From positions 1 to 64,000 of the forward strand of contig VIIQ02000165.1 in NCBI GenBank assembly GCA_007449985.2: 64,000 bases of DNA, read 5' to 3'. Position 1 is the first letter of the stretch. Every line of letters begins with the position of its first letter. Origin of the DNA: Desmodesmus armatus. Taxonomy: Eukaryota; Chlorophyta; Chlorophyceae; Sphaeropleales; Scenedesmaceae. The notes under the pieces are model-generated. The model was not told the DNA's origin. It searched no databases and saw nothing but the letters and a program-made list of their open reading frames with translations. Of the stretch, positions 1 to 10,800 are shown piece by piece. A program made the translations under genes and the position numbers.

Positions 1-89
1 GTGTGGTAATCATTACCAATGATTAGGGAGGCATGACTAAATTGCACCTGCAGCAGTGATGCATGGACAAAGTTGCTCGTTGTTTGCGC

Positions 90-322
90 GTCAGTTTGCC
101 GCAGCCACCAACAATGCATGTGTGTTGACCCTCGGTTTGCAACAAATCTGCTCTGGCCCTGTCTAGTGTGGATGTACAGGACTGAATGCACCTGCCCCTG
201 TGAGGCAGGGTAGATGTTCCTCCATGTTGTGTGCGTAAGTTTGCCGCAGCCACCAACATGCATGTGTGTTGATCCTCAAGGGCAAAAAAGTCGCTTTGGC
301 CCTGTACAGTCTAGACATGTCT
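90..322. repeat. Two-copy direct repeat, about 140-bp period
   Basis: Two diverged copies of a block containing gtttgccgcagccaccaaca followed by tgcatgtgtgttga are centred near 110 and 255, each followed by a segment ending near ctggccctgt and tctagtgtgga. The copies differ by small indels and substitutions, so this is a local tandem duplication. No coding potential is apparent. Confidence 0.6.
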
Positions 323-672
323 AGTGTGGAGGTACATACACGCGCGCACGAGGTACGAGTGTGTTTTGCGGGGCACGCTAGGTTATGCGATCACAGTGAT
401 CACAATGTGTTATGTACATTGTTTGCTCCGACCTCCTTGGTTTGAACAGCGTGCCTGTATGCAGACATGCAGGGCCGGGGGTCAGGGGCTGTGTTGTGGT
501 GCATGCAGCAGTAGTTGCCATCACATTTCATGCCATCGACATCATCGACAGTGAGACCTTGTTTGATCCAACGCTGCGCTTGCGTGTATGCATGTCTGTT
601 GATGACTGGCACGTGATAGAGGTCGGGGGCTGCCAGAAAGGCTTGTATGGCCTTGGCACGTTGGGCTGTAAC

Positions 673-699
673 TAGGGTTTAGGGTTTATGGGTTTAGGT
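673..699 (+). repeat. Interstitial telomere-like TTTAGGG tract
   Basis: About three degenerate copies of TTTAGGG (agggtttagggtttatgggt). This is the plant/algal telomere unit, found here internally and not at a chromosome end. Similar tracts occur at six other places in the window. Confidence 0.75.
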
Positions 700-3600
700 T
701 GCTGGGGTTGGGGTACTGGGGTGAGAGCCAGCAAGTCCAAGGGGTTAGCATCCACGTGCAGTATGCATAGTGGGCAGTGCGTACAGCGGCACGGCAGATG
801 TGTGCTGCTTCTGCTCGTGCTTCTCAGGCCAGTGTGTTTCGGTGCCCTGTCAGCGCGTCTGTTGGCGCTTGTATCGCACAAGGCTTCCGCCATGCTGTTT
901 GCCTTGCGCACCACTGGTCACTTTGCAGCCGTGTCAATGGGTTCTCTGCATTGCAGGAAGTTAAAATTCTCCCTGCGTTTGAATGAAGAAGTCAGTCACT
1001 GCTTGTCTGTCTTTGTCACATGTAGCCACGTGATGGGTGTCCGGAGACCTTTTGTCCACGCCACAGTACAATTGCTGCTCCACATGACAATCTGTCACAT
1101 GGCCGAGTGCTGGGTGCTGTGCATCAGTCTGGTCGTGTGGTTGTTTAGGGTTGTGATGTTGTTTAGGGTTCAGAGGTTGTTTACACAGAGGGCCTTGCAC
1201 TGCCATGGCTCCAAGGTTTTGCTGCACGGCAGAGCAGCTGCACCTCGCAGCAACAGTGGCACTGCAACTAGACCTCTGTTTCGTTCCTTTTGCATTCTTT
1301 CTTCTGCAGCACTGCACAGAACGGAGCGCCTGCAACTGCCAGTTGCAAAGCTGGCAGCTTTAGACGGCCTCACCCAATGAGCTGTGACCATACCTGGTGT
1401 GATTGTTGGGCCGGCTGTCAAGGAAGGCGCTCCACATGATGTGGACATTCAGGAGTACACATCACTTGTGGCTACCATTTTTGACTGCAATTGGTCCTTG
1501 TTTGGTCGTGATTGGTGTCATAGGCCGCCTGTGGACAGTGTCGGGTTTGTTATGATGTACTGCTTGTGTGTGCCAACATCACCAAACTGCAATCTGTGCA
1601 CAGGTCAGGTGGCCTGACCTGTTACGACTTTTTGTTGAGTTGCTGCAGCACTAGGGCGGTTGAGGCTGGATCTGGGTTGGGGGCCCCCACCGGGGTGATG
1701 CAGGGGGTGTCAATAGCTGTGGGTTGTTCAGTCTGTTCAATTGCACCTTGGCCACCATGCTGGTGATCTTGCAACTGCTCTTGTTAGCAGCGCTAGGGAG
1801 GCTGAGATTGATTTTGGGCTCGGTCGCTTTTCACATGAGGTGGTTCCACTGCCGAGCTGTGGGTTGTTCAGTCTGTTCACTGCAACTTGGCTGTAATGAA
1901 TCTTGCAGCTGCTTTTGATGACGGAGTACTGAATGCATGAGTTTACATTCCCTACTCACATGCTGGCACTTGCTTTCCATGCAGTGTGCATGTGCTGCAC
2001 ACCACACTGGCCGGCCTCCTTGTTTTCTGCTTGGGGAGGGGCACCGTTGGGAGGTGCTGTGTAATCGTCAGTGCGGCATGTGGCTGTCTGCTGCCAATTT
2101 GTTCAGGTCCATTTGAATGTGAAAGCTGAGGCCTTGGCCGCCCTGCTCAACTTTGCTCAGGTTGAGCATAGATCGTCCACCACTGGTGCGCCTGCTGGTA
2201 CCAGCTGGTTCACCCGTTGCACGGTTTTTTTGTTTCTTTACCAAGGGGGGGGGGACTCCGACCGGCTGCACTGTTGTCTTGAGATGTCCAATCTGATGTC
2301 CAAGTGGGGGGCGTTCAATGAGCACTTGCACCCACACAGTGGCACTGTGTGTTGGCCAAGCAGCTCGGTGTGCATCATGCTCCCTGTTGATATTGCTTTT
2401 GAGTCGCATTTTTGCGTTGAGTAGCACCCAAGGGAGGGTGATGTTGGTTGCTGATTGCAGGAGTTGCCCTCCTTCTTGGAATGAGGTAGCAGATAGAACT
2501 GTGTACAGGGGGTCTACGGCTGGTGCCTGGCAAGGTGCAGCTCCCTGATTGCTGCCACATAGCAACACTGGCCAGGCACTGGCTGTGCCTGCAGCTCTGC
2601 GAATGAGTTTGGTGTCTTTTTTGTCATTTTTTTTGTTAGGTACAGGGGGGGCGGACCCCCACCGGCTGGCCACACACGCAACAGCTGAGTAAACCCAGCT
2701 GCCGGGAGACTTTGGTGTCGGCGGGGTGAGGGTGCTGGTGCCAGTGCCTGCAGCTTTGGCAGCTGATTGGGGTGTCGGCGGCTACAAGGGGTGTGCCATT
2801 CCTATAAGGGGTGTTGGGTTGAAGTCGCAGTGACTCAGACAACGGGAGGTACTGTTGACAGTGCTGTCCAGCGTGCTGGAGACATGCTACATTACGCTTG
2901 TGGTTCCGGCATGTGCGCTTCGCTCTTGGGGGATTATTAACACCTCCTGCACTTCCTCCTCTACTTATGGGGACCTTAAGCTCTGCCATGACGTGATCAT
3001 GACGTCAGGTGCAGCCTGACAGATTCGAGTCTCAACTTGCGAGTCTCAATTTGCCAGGGCTGGAAGCTGCATGCCAGAAGATTCTGGAATGTTTGGTGGT
3101 GCGCGTGTTGGATGTGTGGACATGTGTGTAAGGCCTTGCTTGGTCCCTGCTGGCCAACCCTGGCAGTCTCTTCTTGTTCAAGGTGCTTTGTTGTATGCTA
3201 GCCACGTTGGTTGTGCTGCAGTAGCAGTCACTCACGAAAAGGCCAGCCTGTTGCAGCATCCTCTGGAAAAGCCCAGAATGGTCCAACTATCCGAGTCCCC
3301 TTCTGCCTTCGTGCATGGATGCCCAATGCATGGTGAGCATGTGACAGATGTATGAGTGCATTTTGATGGCAGTATCATCTCTTGAACGATGTTCCTTGCC
3401 TATCTCATCGGGTTTGCACCAGGCACTTGGGGTCCCAGCTACTGCAACTGCTGCTGCTGCTGCTGCTGCAACTGCACCTTTGTGTCTGCTCACGTACACT
3501 TTTTTAGAGGGGTTTTGGGAACACAATTCATTAACGAATTGTCCTACAGGCAGCAAAAGCAAAGGGCATTGTCCAAACTTTCATTCGCGGTGGTACAGTT

Positions 3601-3928
3601 AAGTCGGACAGTCAAGGCCGCCGTGCGAGCTCAAACACCGAACGGTGTCTCTTTGCATCAACGCAGGCGAGCATCAGTCCTTCCCACCTGGGGGGCCGAA
3701 CAGACATTCACAGTCAGCCCCAAACCCTTTGACCGCTGAACAGAATGGCGAGCAAAATTACTACCGTACCCTATTTTGCTTACTCTGTTTTATACATCAG
3801 TGCGCCTCTTGCCTCTTGCCAGTTTGATTTCCTTCTGCTTCCACCTTTCCCAAGCGCCGAACGCAACAAGCCAGCCACTTCAGAGCGCCCTAGGTGACGA
3901 ATATTCTTTATAAAGCTCTTTTTGTGCA

Positions 3929-4961
3929 ATGGCAGCCAACGCTCCCGCTGGTGGTGTTGGCCAGGAGGTGCAGCAGCACCTGGATCTCCTGCAGCTGAGG
4001 GAGCAGCAGCCCAATCCCGTGGCGCTGTCTGATGTGACAGAGCAGTGCGTGGAGTTGAACCAGCTGCTCGTTCAGCATCAGGGACTCTTGGACGCCGTCT
4101 TGGCTGGACAGGTGAGGCATTGGCTGCAAACAGTTTCCTGCAATTTGATTGAATGCTGCCGTGCTGGACCAGATTGGCAGGGTCTGCAGAAGGGCCTCTG
4201 TGGATGCTACTGCTGCATCATTGTAGCTATAGCTGCAGCTTTTCAACGTACTGAGGGCCAGCAGCCAATCCGCACAGTAGTATGTGAAGAGAATGTGGGA
4301 GGCCAGGGCCGGCTGGCCCAATTCAACATTGAACATGCTGCTTTTCAACACTGTGCTGCTTGCTACATGGCATGCTTCCCTAACTTGCTGCATCTGTGCC
4401 TTCTGCTTGGCAGTGATGGGGTTGCACAGTCCTTTGCCCTGTGCATATACGTCATTACTTTCACCATCTGTCTGCCACCCTATGCCCTGCCACCCTACCC
4501 CACCCAACTGCACCCTGCTACCTCTCTGTGCTGCTTCGCAATTGAGGAGACCCATCACTAAGCTGTGCAAACCACTAACTGCTGCTGCTGTATGCTGTGC
4601 TGTGCTGTGTGCTGTGCCCCGCCCCCAGGCCCCTGCCGCTCCCCCTGAGGACACCCTGGTCTCCCTCGCATGCATCCTCTCCCGTAGGCACCAGGTCCTG
4701 CGTGACGCAGCAGCAGCCCTTGCTGCCGCAGGCACCGACGTCAGCACCCTCACCCCGCTGCTTGATACCCTGCCAGCCAGCCTGCAGACGGCTTCTGCCT
4801 CTCTGATGGCTGTGGTGGCGGCTGCTGGCCAGCAGGCAGCAGCAGCGGAGCAGGCAGCAGGGGCAGTTGATAGCGAGGGTCAGATGCAGGAGGTGCAGAG
4901 GTTGGCAGAGATGTGTCAGCTGCTGACAGGATCTCAGGCAGGCTCTCAGGTCGTGCATTGA
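3929..4961 (+). CDS. Small two-exon helical protein, function unknown
   Basis: Predicted exons are 3929-4111 and 4629-4961, giving 171 aa. The first exon ends at CAG|GTGAGG and the second begins after a pyrimidine-rich CCCCCAG; the phase is 0 on both sides and the frame stays open to TGA. I do not recognise the family. The protein is acidic to neutral and rich in Ala, Gln, Leu and Glu. The N-terminal 60 residues contain two heptad-like Leu/Val stretches (QQHLDLLQLREQQ; VELNQLLVQHQGLLDAVLAG). The second exon encodes further predicted helices that become Ala/Gln-rich. This composition suits a small coiled-coil subunit of a larger complex. No signal peptide or membrane segment is visible. A TATAAA lies at 3909-3914, only 15 bases before the ATG, so either the real start lies further in or this is not a TATA box. 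The end of the reading frame is partly duplicated downstream. Confidence 0.6.
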
Positions 4962-5075
4962 GCAGCAGCTGGTGCTGGTGCGGCTACTGCTGCTGGTGGT
5001 GGTGGTGGTGGTGGTGGTGGCGGTGGTGCAGCAGCTGCGTCACCAAGCAGGCTCTCAGGCCGTGCATTGAGCTAC
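4935..5075 (+). repeat. Duplicated 3' end of the 3929 gene with (GGT)n microsatellite
   Basis: The last coding bases plus stop (gcaggctctcagg, then c/t, then cgtgcattgagc) recur about 109 bp downstream near 5047-5073. Between the two copies lies a GGT/GCT microsatellite (about 4994-5028). The second copy cannot be translated as part of the same frame because it follows the stop. This resembles the other exon-end duplications in this window. Confidence 0.7.
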
Positions 5076-7882
5076 TGCTGCTGCTGGTGGTCACGCGCAT
5101 GTTGTGGCGTCCTATGGAAGACAGCCTTGGTGCCGCTCGTGTGGTTTTGCGGCCTGACAGGATGCACGGAGATGGTGTGTGTGTCAGGAGTATGCAAGGT
5201 GTGAATTTGCCGCTGATTGTATGGTATGGACGCTGTGATGTGTGTTTCCAGCTGAGCAATATATTATTCAGTAAATCAAATATCTTTGTGCAGTGTGACT
5301 ATCTGCTGTTGGAGCCAGCAGATATGGGTGTGTTGCTGGTATACTTGCAGCTTTGTTGGCATGAGATGTTCTCGAATCTTGTTCTTGGGACTTGCCAGTT
5401 GAGCCAGAGTCCCCACTGTGGCAGCCTACACCTCTGGTTGGAGGTATGGGGAAGCGATGCAGGTACATCAAGGTTTGGAAGCAGCAACGTGTCCTACTCT
5501 GCATCCGCTTTATTGCATGCAGAACAGAGTGCTTGACCCCATTCAACATTATGTCTGTTACATTGTACAGATTATATCTCCATACCATTTTGCTTGCAGC
5601 CTATTGTGCTGCTGTTGATTTGGGGTGACATGGGTGCAGAGTGTACAAAGCTCTGTCTCTGTGGCTGTACTTGCTGCATGAGCTGGCAGTATGTTTGCCT
5701 TGCTTGCTGTTGCATCTGTTCATGCCAATGATCTGATGCATGATGCTGCGCCTGTGGGCAGTGCTGAATGTGCGTGAAGATCAAGCGTGCTACGCTGTGG
5801 TACATGTATCAAATTCAAAAATCAAAGCTATAGCATGTATGCAAGGCCTAGGTACGATCCTTTATGCCTAGGTACGATCCTTTATGTGCGTGCTTGCGTG
5901 GCATGTGGGCGTCCGGGCAGGGTCGCAGGCACCTCTTATTTTTGGAGGGAATTGCCATGGCACCTTTACCATTATGGGAGTCTGTTACTTGAGCTTCTTC
6001 TTGGTGGCACACATGGCAAACCAATCTTGAATACATGTACGTATATGTATCTTGAATACGTATGTGTGAGGGTGTGTGAGGGTGTGTGAGGACCAACCAC
6101 ATTATGTGCTCTGTGCTACGTTGGCATCAGGGACTGTGGGTGTGGCTTGGTACATACACTGCTGGTACTTGAGGGTGTGAGTGACCCTGCCAACTCAACG
6201 GCCACTGCTGTGTGGTGGTTGGGTCAGGCTACTCACCACATCTGTACTGTATGTACTGCCGTACTGTATGTTGACTGCTCACTCCTTTCAGAGGGGTCAT
6301 ATTCCCTCTCACTCTCTTTTTGTATCTCAGTCTCTCTTCCTTCTCTGTCTTGGACGGTGGAGGGGGATGAACGGGCACAGCCTTGATCATGTGGTAGCTA
6401 GAAAACCCCGGGCTTAAAGCAATGCGCAGTGTTGTGGTGCCACCTGTCACTGACACTGGCAGCTGCTTGCTCAGCAGGGGCTCTACTGTGGCGTGCATGT
6501 TTGCTGCGTGCTTGATTGAATGCAATCATTCATTCAAATGGATGCATGCTTGAGGCCCTAGTGGGCTACTGTACTGGGCACTGCACTGAGTTATTAATCT
6601 GATGCCGTGGTTTAGGGTCACCGCAGCCCAGGCTGAGAGTGACGATGTGCTGAGTCACTGAGCTTGAATGCAAGGCTGCGCAGTACAGGGCAGCATGCAT
6701 GCATGGGGCACCTCCACAGCTGTCTGCAGGGGCAGAGTACAGCCCAATGTGCAGGGCTGTAGCCTTCAAGATAGTATTTAAGCACAATCCTGAGCAGTAC
6801 ATGGTGCTCAAGGGCTGGATGCTGTCGTTGCCAGATTTACTGTTACTGTTTCTGTTACATGGTTCAGGCTGAGCCTGAACACCCCATATTTACATACAGT
6901 TGTATGTGCTGACCTCGCAGCTCTGGTCACATACATTGCTGCCTGAGCACGGTGTAACATGTTATTTACAAACTATAGTGTTTGCAGCCCGAGGGATACT
7001 GGCAAAGCTTCTGTGTACAGTATATGGTTGGCAATGTGACACAGTGAGCAGGTTTCGGCCACAGAGTTTCATGCCATTGTTGGAACGGAGTGGGATAAAG
7101 TGCAGCACTTTGTTTCTTATCCATAGCTGATGCATGAGTACTATCCTCAAGCTGAATCGGGTGACATCATCAAACCAACGCTATAGAGTTATAGCCAGTT
7201 GATTATGTATGGGTGCGAACACTCTCGTGGGCGGGAGCCATCATCATCATGTATTCTGCTCATGCTGACCGGAAGTTTCTGATGACAGCCCACTCAGTCA
7301 GCGGCCATCTCCATCCAAGGCATTACAGTCTGCTTGCGATACAGTCTTGCTTGCGATACAGTAAGCAAGTACGAAGGTACAAACATGGCCCGGTCATTGA
7401 ACAAAATTTTCAAAGCAAAGAAGGGCACCCACACCCGACTGACCCCTTTCAGTGTGATTTCACACAGGCAGGCCCCACTTCCCTCAACTACCCAATTGCT
7501 GAGTGCTGACAGCAAGCATTTCGCCTAGTAAATGCAGGGCCTCCACTTTCCGTGACGTCATATTCCCTGCAAAAAAAAGATGTCCACGCCCCCTAGCCGC
7601 CACTAGTCCAACACGGCGTAGGCAGACACTGTGCATTGCGGCACATCTGTGTGCATTGCAGCACATCTGCTGTTAGAGTGATGCGCATTCAGAGCACATC
7701 TGCATTTAGAGCAGATGGCCAGGCAGTTCTTAACAAAAGGCTCTGTCTTAAATTGGTAAGCATTACCAATGCAGCATCCACCAGCAAAACAGTCATGGCG
7801 TCAACAGTTAACTCTGCCTGAGCATGTGCATCGCTTGACACCGTGCATAAGAGTGACCTATGCCAGGTGGCATAAGGTTGAC
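4962..7882. other. Gene-free interval
   Basis: No supported gene. It holds the 3' side of the small 3929 gene, a 21-bp tandem duplication at about 5847-5887 and GT/TACG-rich simple sequence near 6035-6090. From about 7400 onward it is similar to 16440-16870 and represents the 3' flank of the duplicated MSP130 unit. The open frames show no domain and overlap on both strands. Confidence 0.55.
5847..5887. repeat. 21-bp direct repeat, two tandem copies
   Basis: The unit cctaggtacgatcctttatg (with one extra base) is present twice in tandem with no mismatch in the core. It is a short local duplication in intergenic DNA. Confidence 0.8.
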
Positions 7883-10800
7883 CTATGCAAGATCCGTAAC
7901 AGCATACACACCAAGCCCACCAGGGAGGGTGGGCTTTTCCGCAGCATCTGCTTCATATGCCACCAACACCATGCCAAGGGAACGGTCACCCACATTGTAC
8001 CTGTGCACAGCCAACAAACAGCAGGAATCAAAGGAACCCAAGGGGTCAGATTCAGATCAGCAGATCATTAACAGAATCAGAGCATCCTGGTAGCGAGCAG
8101 CATTGGAGGCACCGTAGACGTATCTGGCTGTAGTGAGGCTGGAGCTGCCAGCTCTGCGGCAGTCACTGGTGTGAGGCAGTGGGGTTCAACAAGCCAGCAG
8201 CAGCTGCAACCCTGGGGGCCAGGGGGGGGGGTCAACCTGTGCTGCAGCACTGTGAAACAAATGCACAGTATGCTTGGCTGGTAGCAGCCTGCTGAGTGTG
8301 CTGCACTGCTGAGCTGCCCCGGCTGGTCATAGCTCAAAGGTATGTACCCCTGAGTGATGTCACACTACTTACTTGGCATATGCAAGTCCTTCGGGAGCTG
8401 CCAAGTTGACTTTATCAGCGCCTGTAGTAGGTGGCCTTGCGAAGCTCTGGAACTCTGGCTTGTATGGGTTGGTGATGTCGTACACAAACACAACGCCTGC
8501 CCGCTCAGTGGCCAGGTACAGGCAGATGCCGAGCTCGTCTCCTGCCTCTGACCCGTACTTACGAGGGGCTTTGTAGTCACTGTAATAAGGCCTGCAGACA
8601 TGCATGCAAGGATGTTTCAGCTGTCACAAAGGAAAGAACATTGCCAAAGTCAGACGTCTCTGATACAGGAGGCATGCACCATCATATGTGCTATCACGCC
8701 TCAACAAGGCATGATGTCAAGCCTCAACAAGGCATGATGTCAAGCCACAACAAGGCATGATGTCAAGCCGCGACAAGGCATGATGCCATGTAACAGGCTG
8801 TGGGTTGTGCTGCATTTTGGACCAATACCGTCCTGGCCCAGCCTGGGCCAGACAGCGGCCTTCCAGGACCTACGTCAGGACTGTCCCTGTCCAAGGCCAA
8901 GTGATATCACTATGCAGAAAGGGGGGTTGATCGGCCATGGTCGGGGGGTTGGCCGGGGCATGGTCGCCCCTTGGCCGAGGGGTGGGCCCCCTTGGCCGCA
9001 TGCCCGCCAAGCCTTAGCCGTTCCTGGCGAACCCCTGGCCATGCCCCAGCTAAGCCTTGGCCGCTGCAGCCAGGCCTGGCCGGTGAAACGATTAAGGCCT
9101 AGCCGGAGTGGTCAACCGTTGAGCCGGTGTGGTCGCAGCTTAACCGGACAACCCTCACCGCAGTAAACCGCCAAAACAGACTGCAAGCCTTTGAGTGGGC
9201 TTCGCGCTGTAGTCTTTGCTTGAAGTAGAGTAAAAACATTTCCTCGATTGTTTCGAGCAGTTGTTGGAAGCATTCAGGTCAAGCAAAAGCAAAAGCAAGA
9301 GCTCATACGAGTGGGCTTTCAAATTTCTATGATGCTTGTGCCATGACAAAGACCACATGTGATGCGTTTGAGAGCTTTAAGGCATCGAGACTGACCTGCA
9401 GCTCGTCCGCCGCGTTGTTCGGCAAGCATAAGGTTAACTACCGATCTGTGCACACCGAATGCTCTTGATAGCAGGTCTGTTAGGCCTGGGCAGCCCGATA
9501 GGTTCAACAGCGATGTACTTGTCGATTCCGTTGTTCGCCTCTGGCGTCCAGGCAGCAACGCAGCAGGAAGTGTTCTGCAGCAGCAGACCTGTCAGGTGAT
9601 GGAACAGTACTAGTCTGGAGCATGGCTTGCTGGGTTAAAGCAGAGTCAAAAATAACACCAGGGATGAGAAGGGTATCTAGTGTCCATCATCAGCATGTTC
9701 TTGTGCACCAGCGTGTCCACACAAGGACATCTGTTGGAGTGAAGCAGCAGTGCAGGAGGGTTGCTGTCTTGCTTTGTCAAAGCAACGTCACAGTTGTTGT
9801 GACTGTGACGTGATGCTGCTGCTGTCGATGCTGGTTGGCTGCTGCTGTTGCTGTGCTGCTGTTGCTGCTGCTGCTGTTGCTGCTGCTGCTGCAAGCAGCT
9901 GAAGCGCAGCCGCGCATTGGTAGGTTGAGAGTGTGTGACTGGAACTGGGTGCATATGCAAGAGTGTATGTCTTCATGATCATCTCAGCAGATCTGCCTCC
10001 AGCAGGCAACAAAACCACACATGCACAGGAAGAATATTGCATGCCATGCCAGTGTCCAGCCATGCATGCTAGGAGTGGTATCTGTGGCGGATGTGTTGCA
10101 CGGTCCCAACAAGCTAGTGCAATAGCATGAGTGCCCGTGGCTTCAACTGCCTAAGGCACACTTGCAGCACAGGCCTAGCTAACAGCATGCATGGCCCTTG
10201 CAGCATACTCTACACATAGCTATCTGCCCTGCTGAGTCTAGCCAAGGCTTGGCTGCATCCGGTAGGGCAGGTAGCTGTGTGTAGAGTACGTTGCTAAGGG
10301 GCATGCATGATGCTTGCAGAGTCAGCAGCTCTGGCTCACAACCAGCTGATAAGACTGCTACCCACGTAAGCCAACCAGCTGGCTGTGCGTTGCTATTACC
10401 AGGATGGCCATGCTTAACCGGGGTAAAATCAGCCACCCTTGGCCAGCCCAGGTGGCCAGGCATGGGCGGTGAAGGGTGGCCGCTCGGCGGCCAAGCCCTG
10501 GCCCACATGGTTAACCCGGTTAGGGGGGTAAAATCAGACACCCTTGGCCACCCCCCTGGTTAAGGCTTGGTTTCCGTTGGCCGATCATATCGATACTATC
10601 TGAGCAGCTATAAGCAGCGGAAACTTGGACAATTCTGTCAGCGTTTTGAAGCAGGCTGCGCAGCACAACAGGGACCCGTAGCATGTAGATGCAGAGGGGG
10701 TTCTAAACCCTAACCCCTAAACCCCTAAACTCTTAACCCCCCCTAAACCAACAAGAGGTGAGCCAGGTTCTGCTGAGGCGGAGGGATCAGTTTGTCTCAC

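Larger units (their letters stand above)
1..3928. other. Gene-free, repeat-rich interval
   Basis: I find no convincing gene here on either strand. The longest open frames (about 690-1380 on + and 2068-2673 on -) have no recognisable domain, and their composition follows local repeats (GTT/TGT-rich, Ala/Cys/Val-rich translations). Visible structure includes a roughly 140-bp tandem duplication near the start, a short TTTAGGG tract at about 673-699, a duplicated block containing gctgtgggttgttcagtc at about 1717 and 1856, and a recurring G-run followed by an accggctg-like motif near 1690, 2240 and 2645. Non-coding transcripts or UTRs cannot be excluded from sequence alone. Confidence 0.6.

Noticed and set aside
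688..1380. 230-codon open frame on + strand
   Set aside because: No domain, no splice context, overlapped by an equally long frame on the other strand, and composition tracks local TGT/GTT-rich sequence.
2068..2673. 201-codon open frame on - strand
   Set aside because: Spans several G-run repeats and recurring accggctg blocks. The translation is low complexity and resembles no known family.
8697..8790. CRISPR-like array
   Set aside because: Four contiguous 22-bp units without spacers in a eukaryotic intron; a simple minisatellite.
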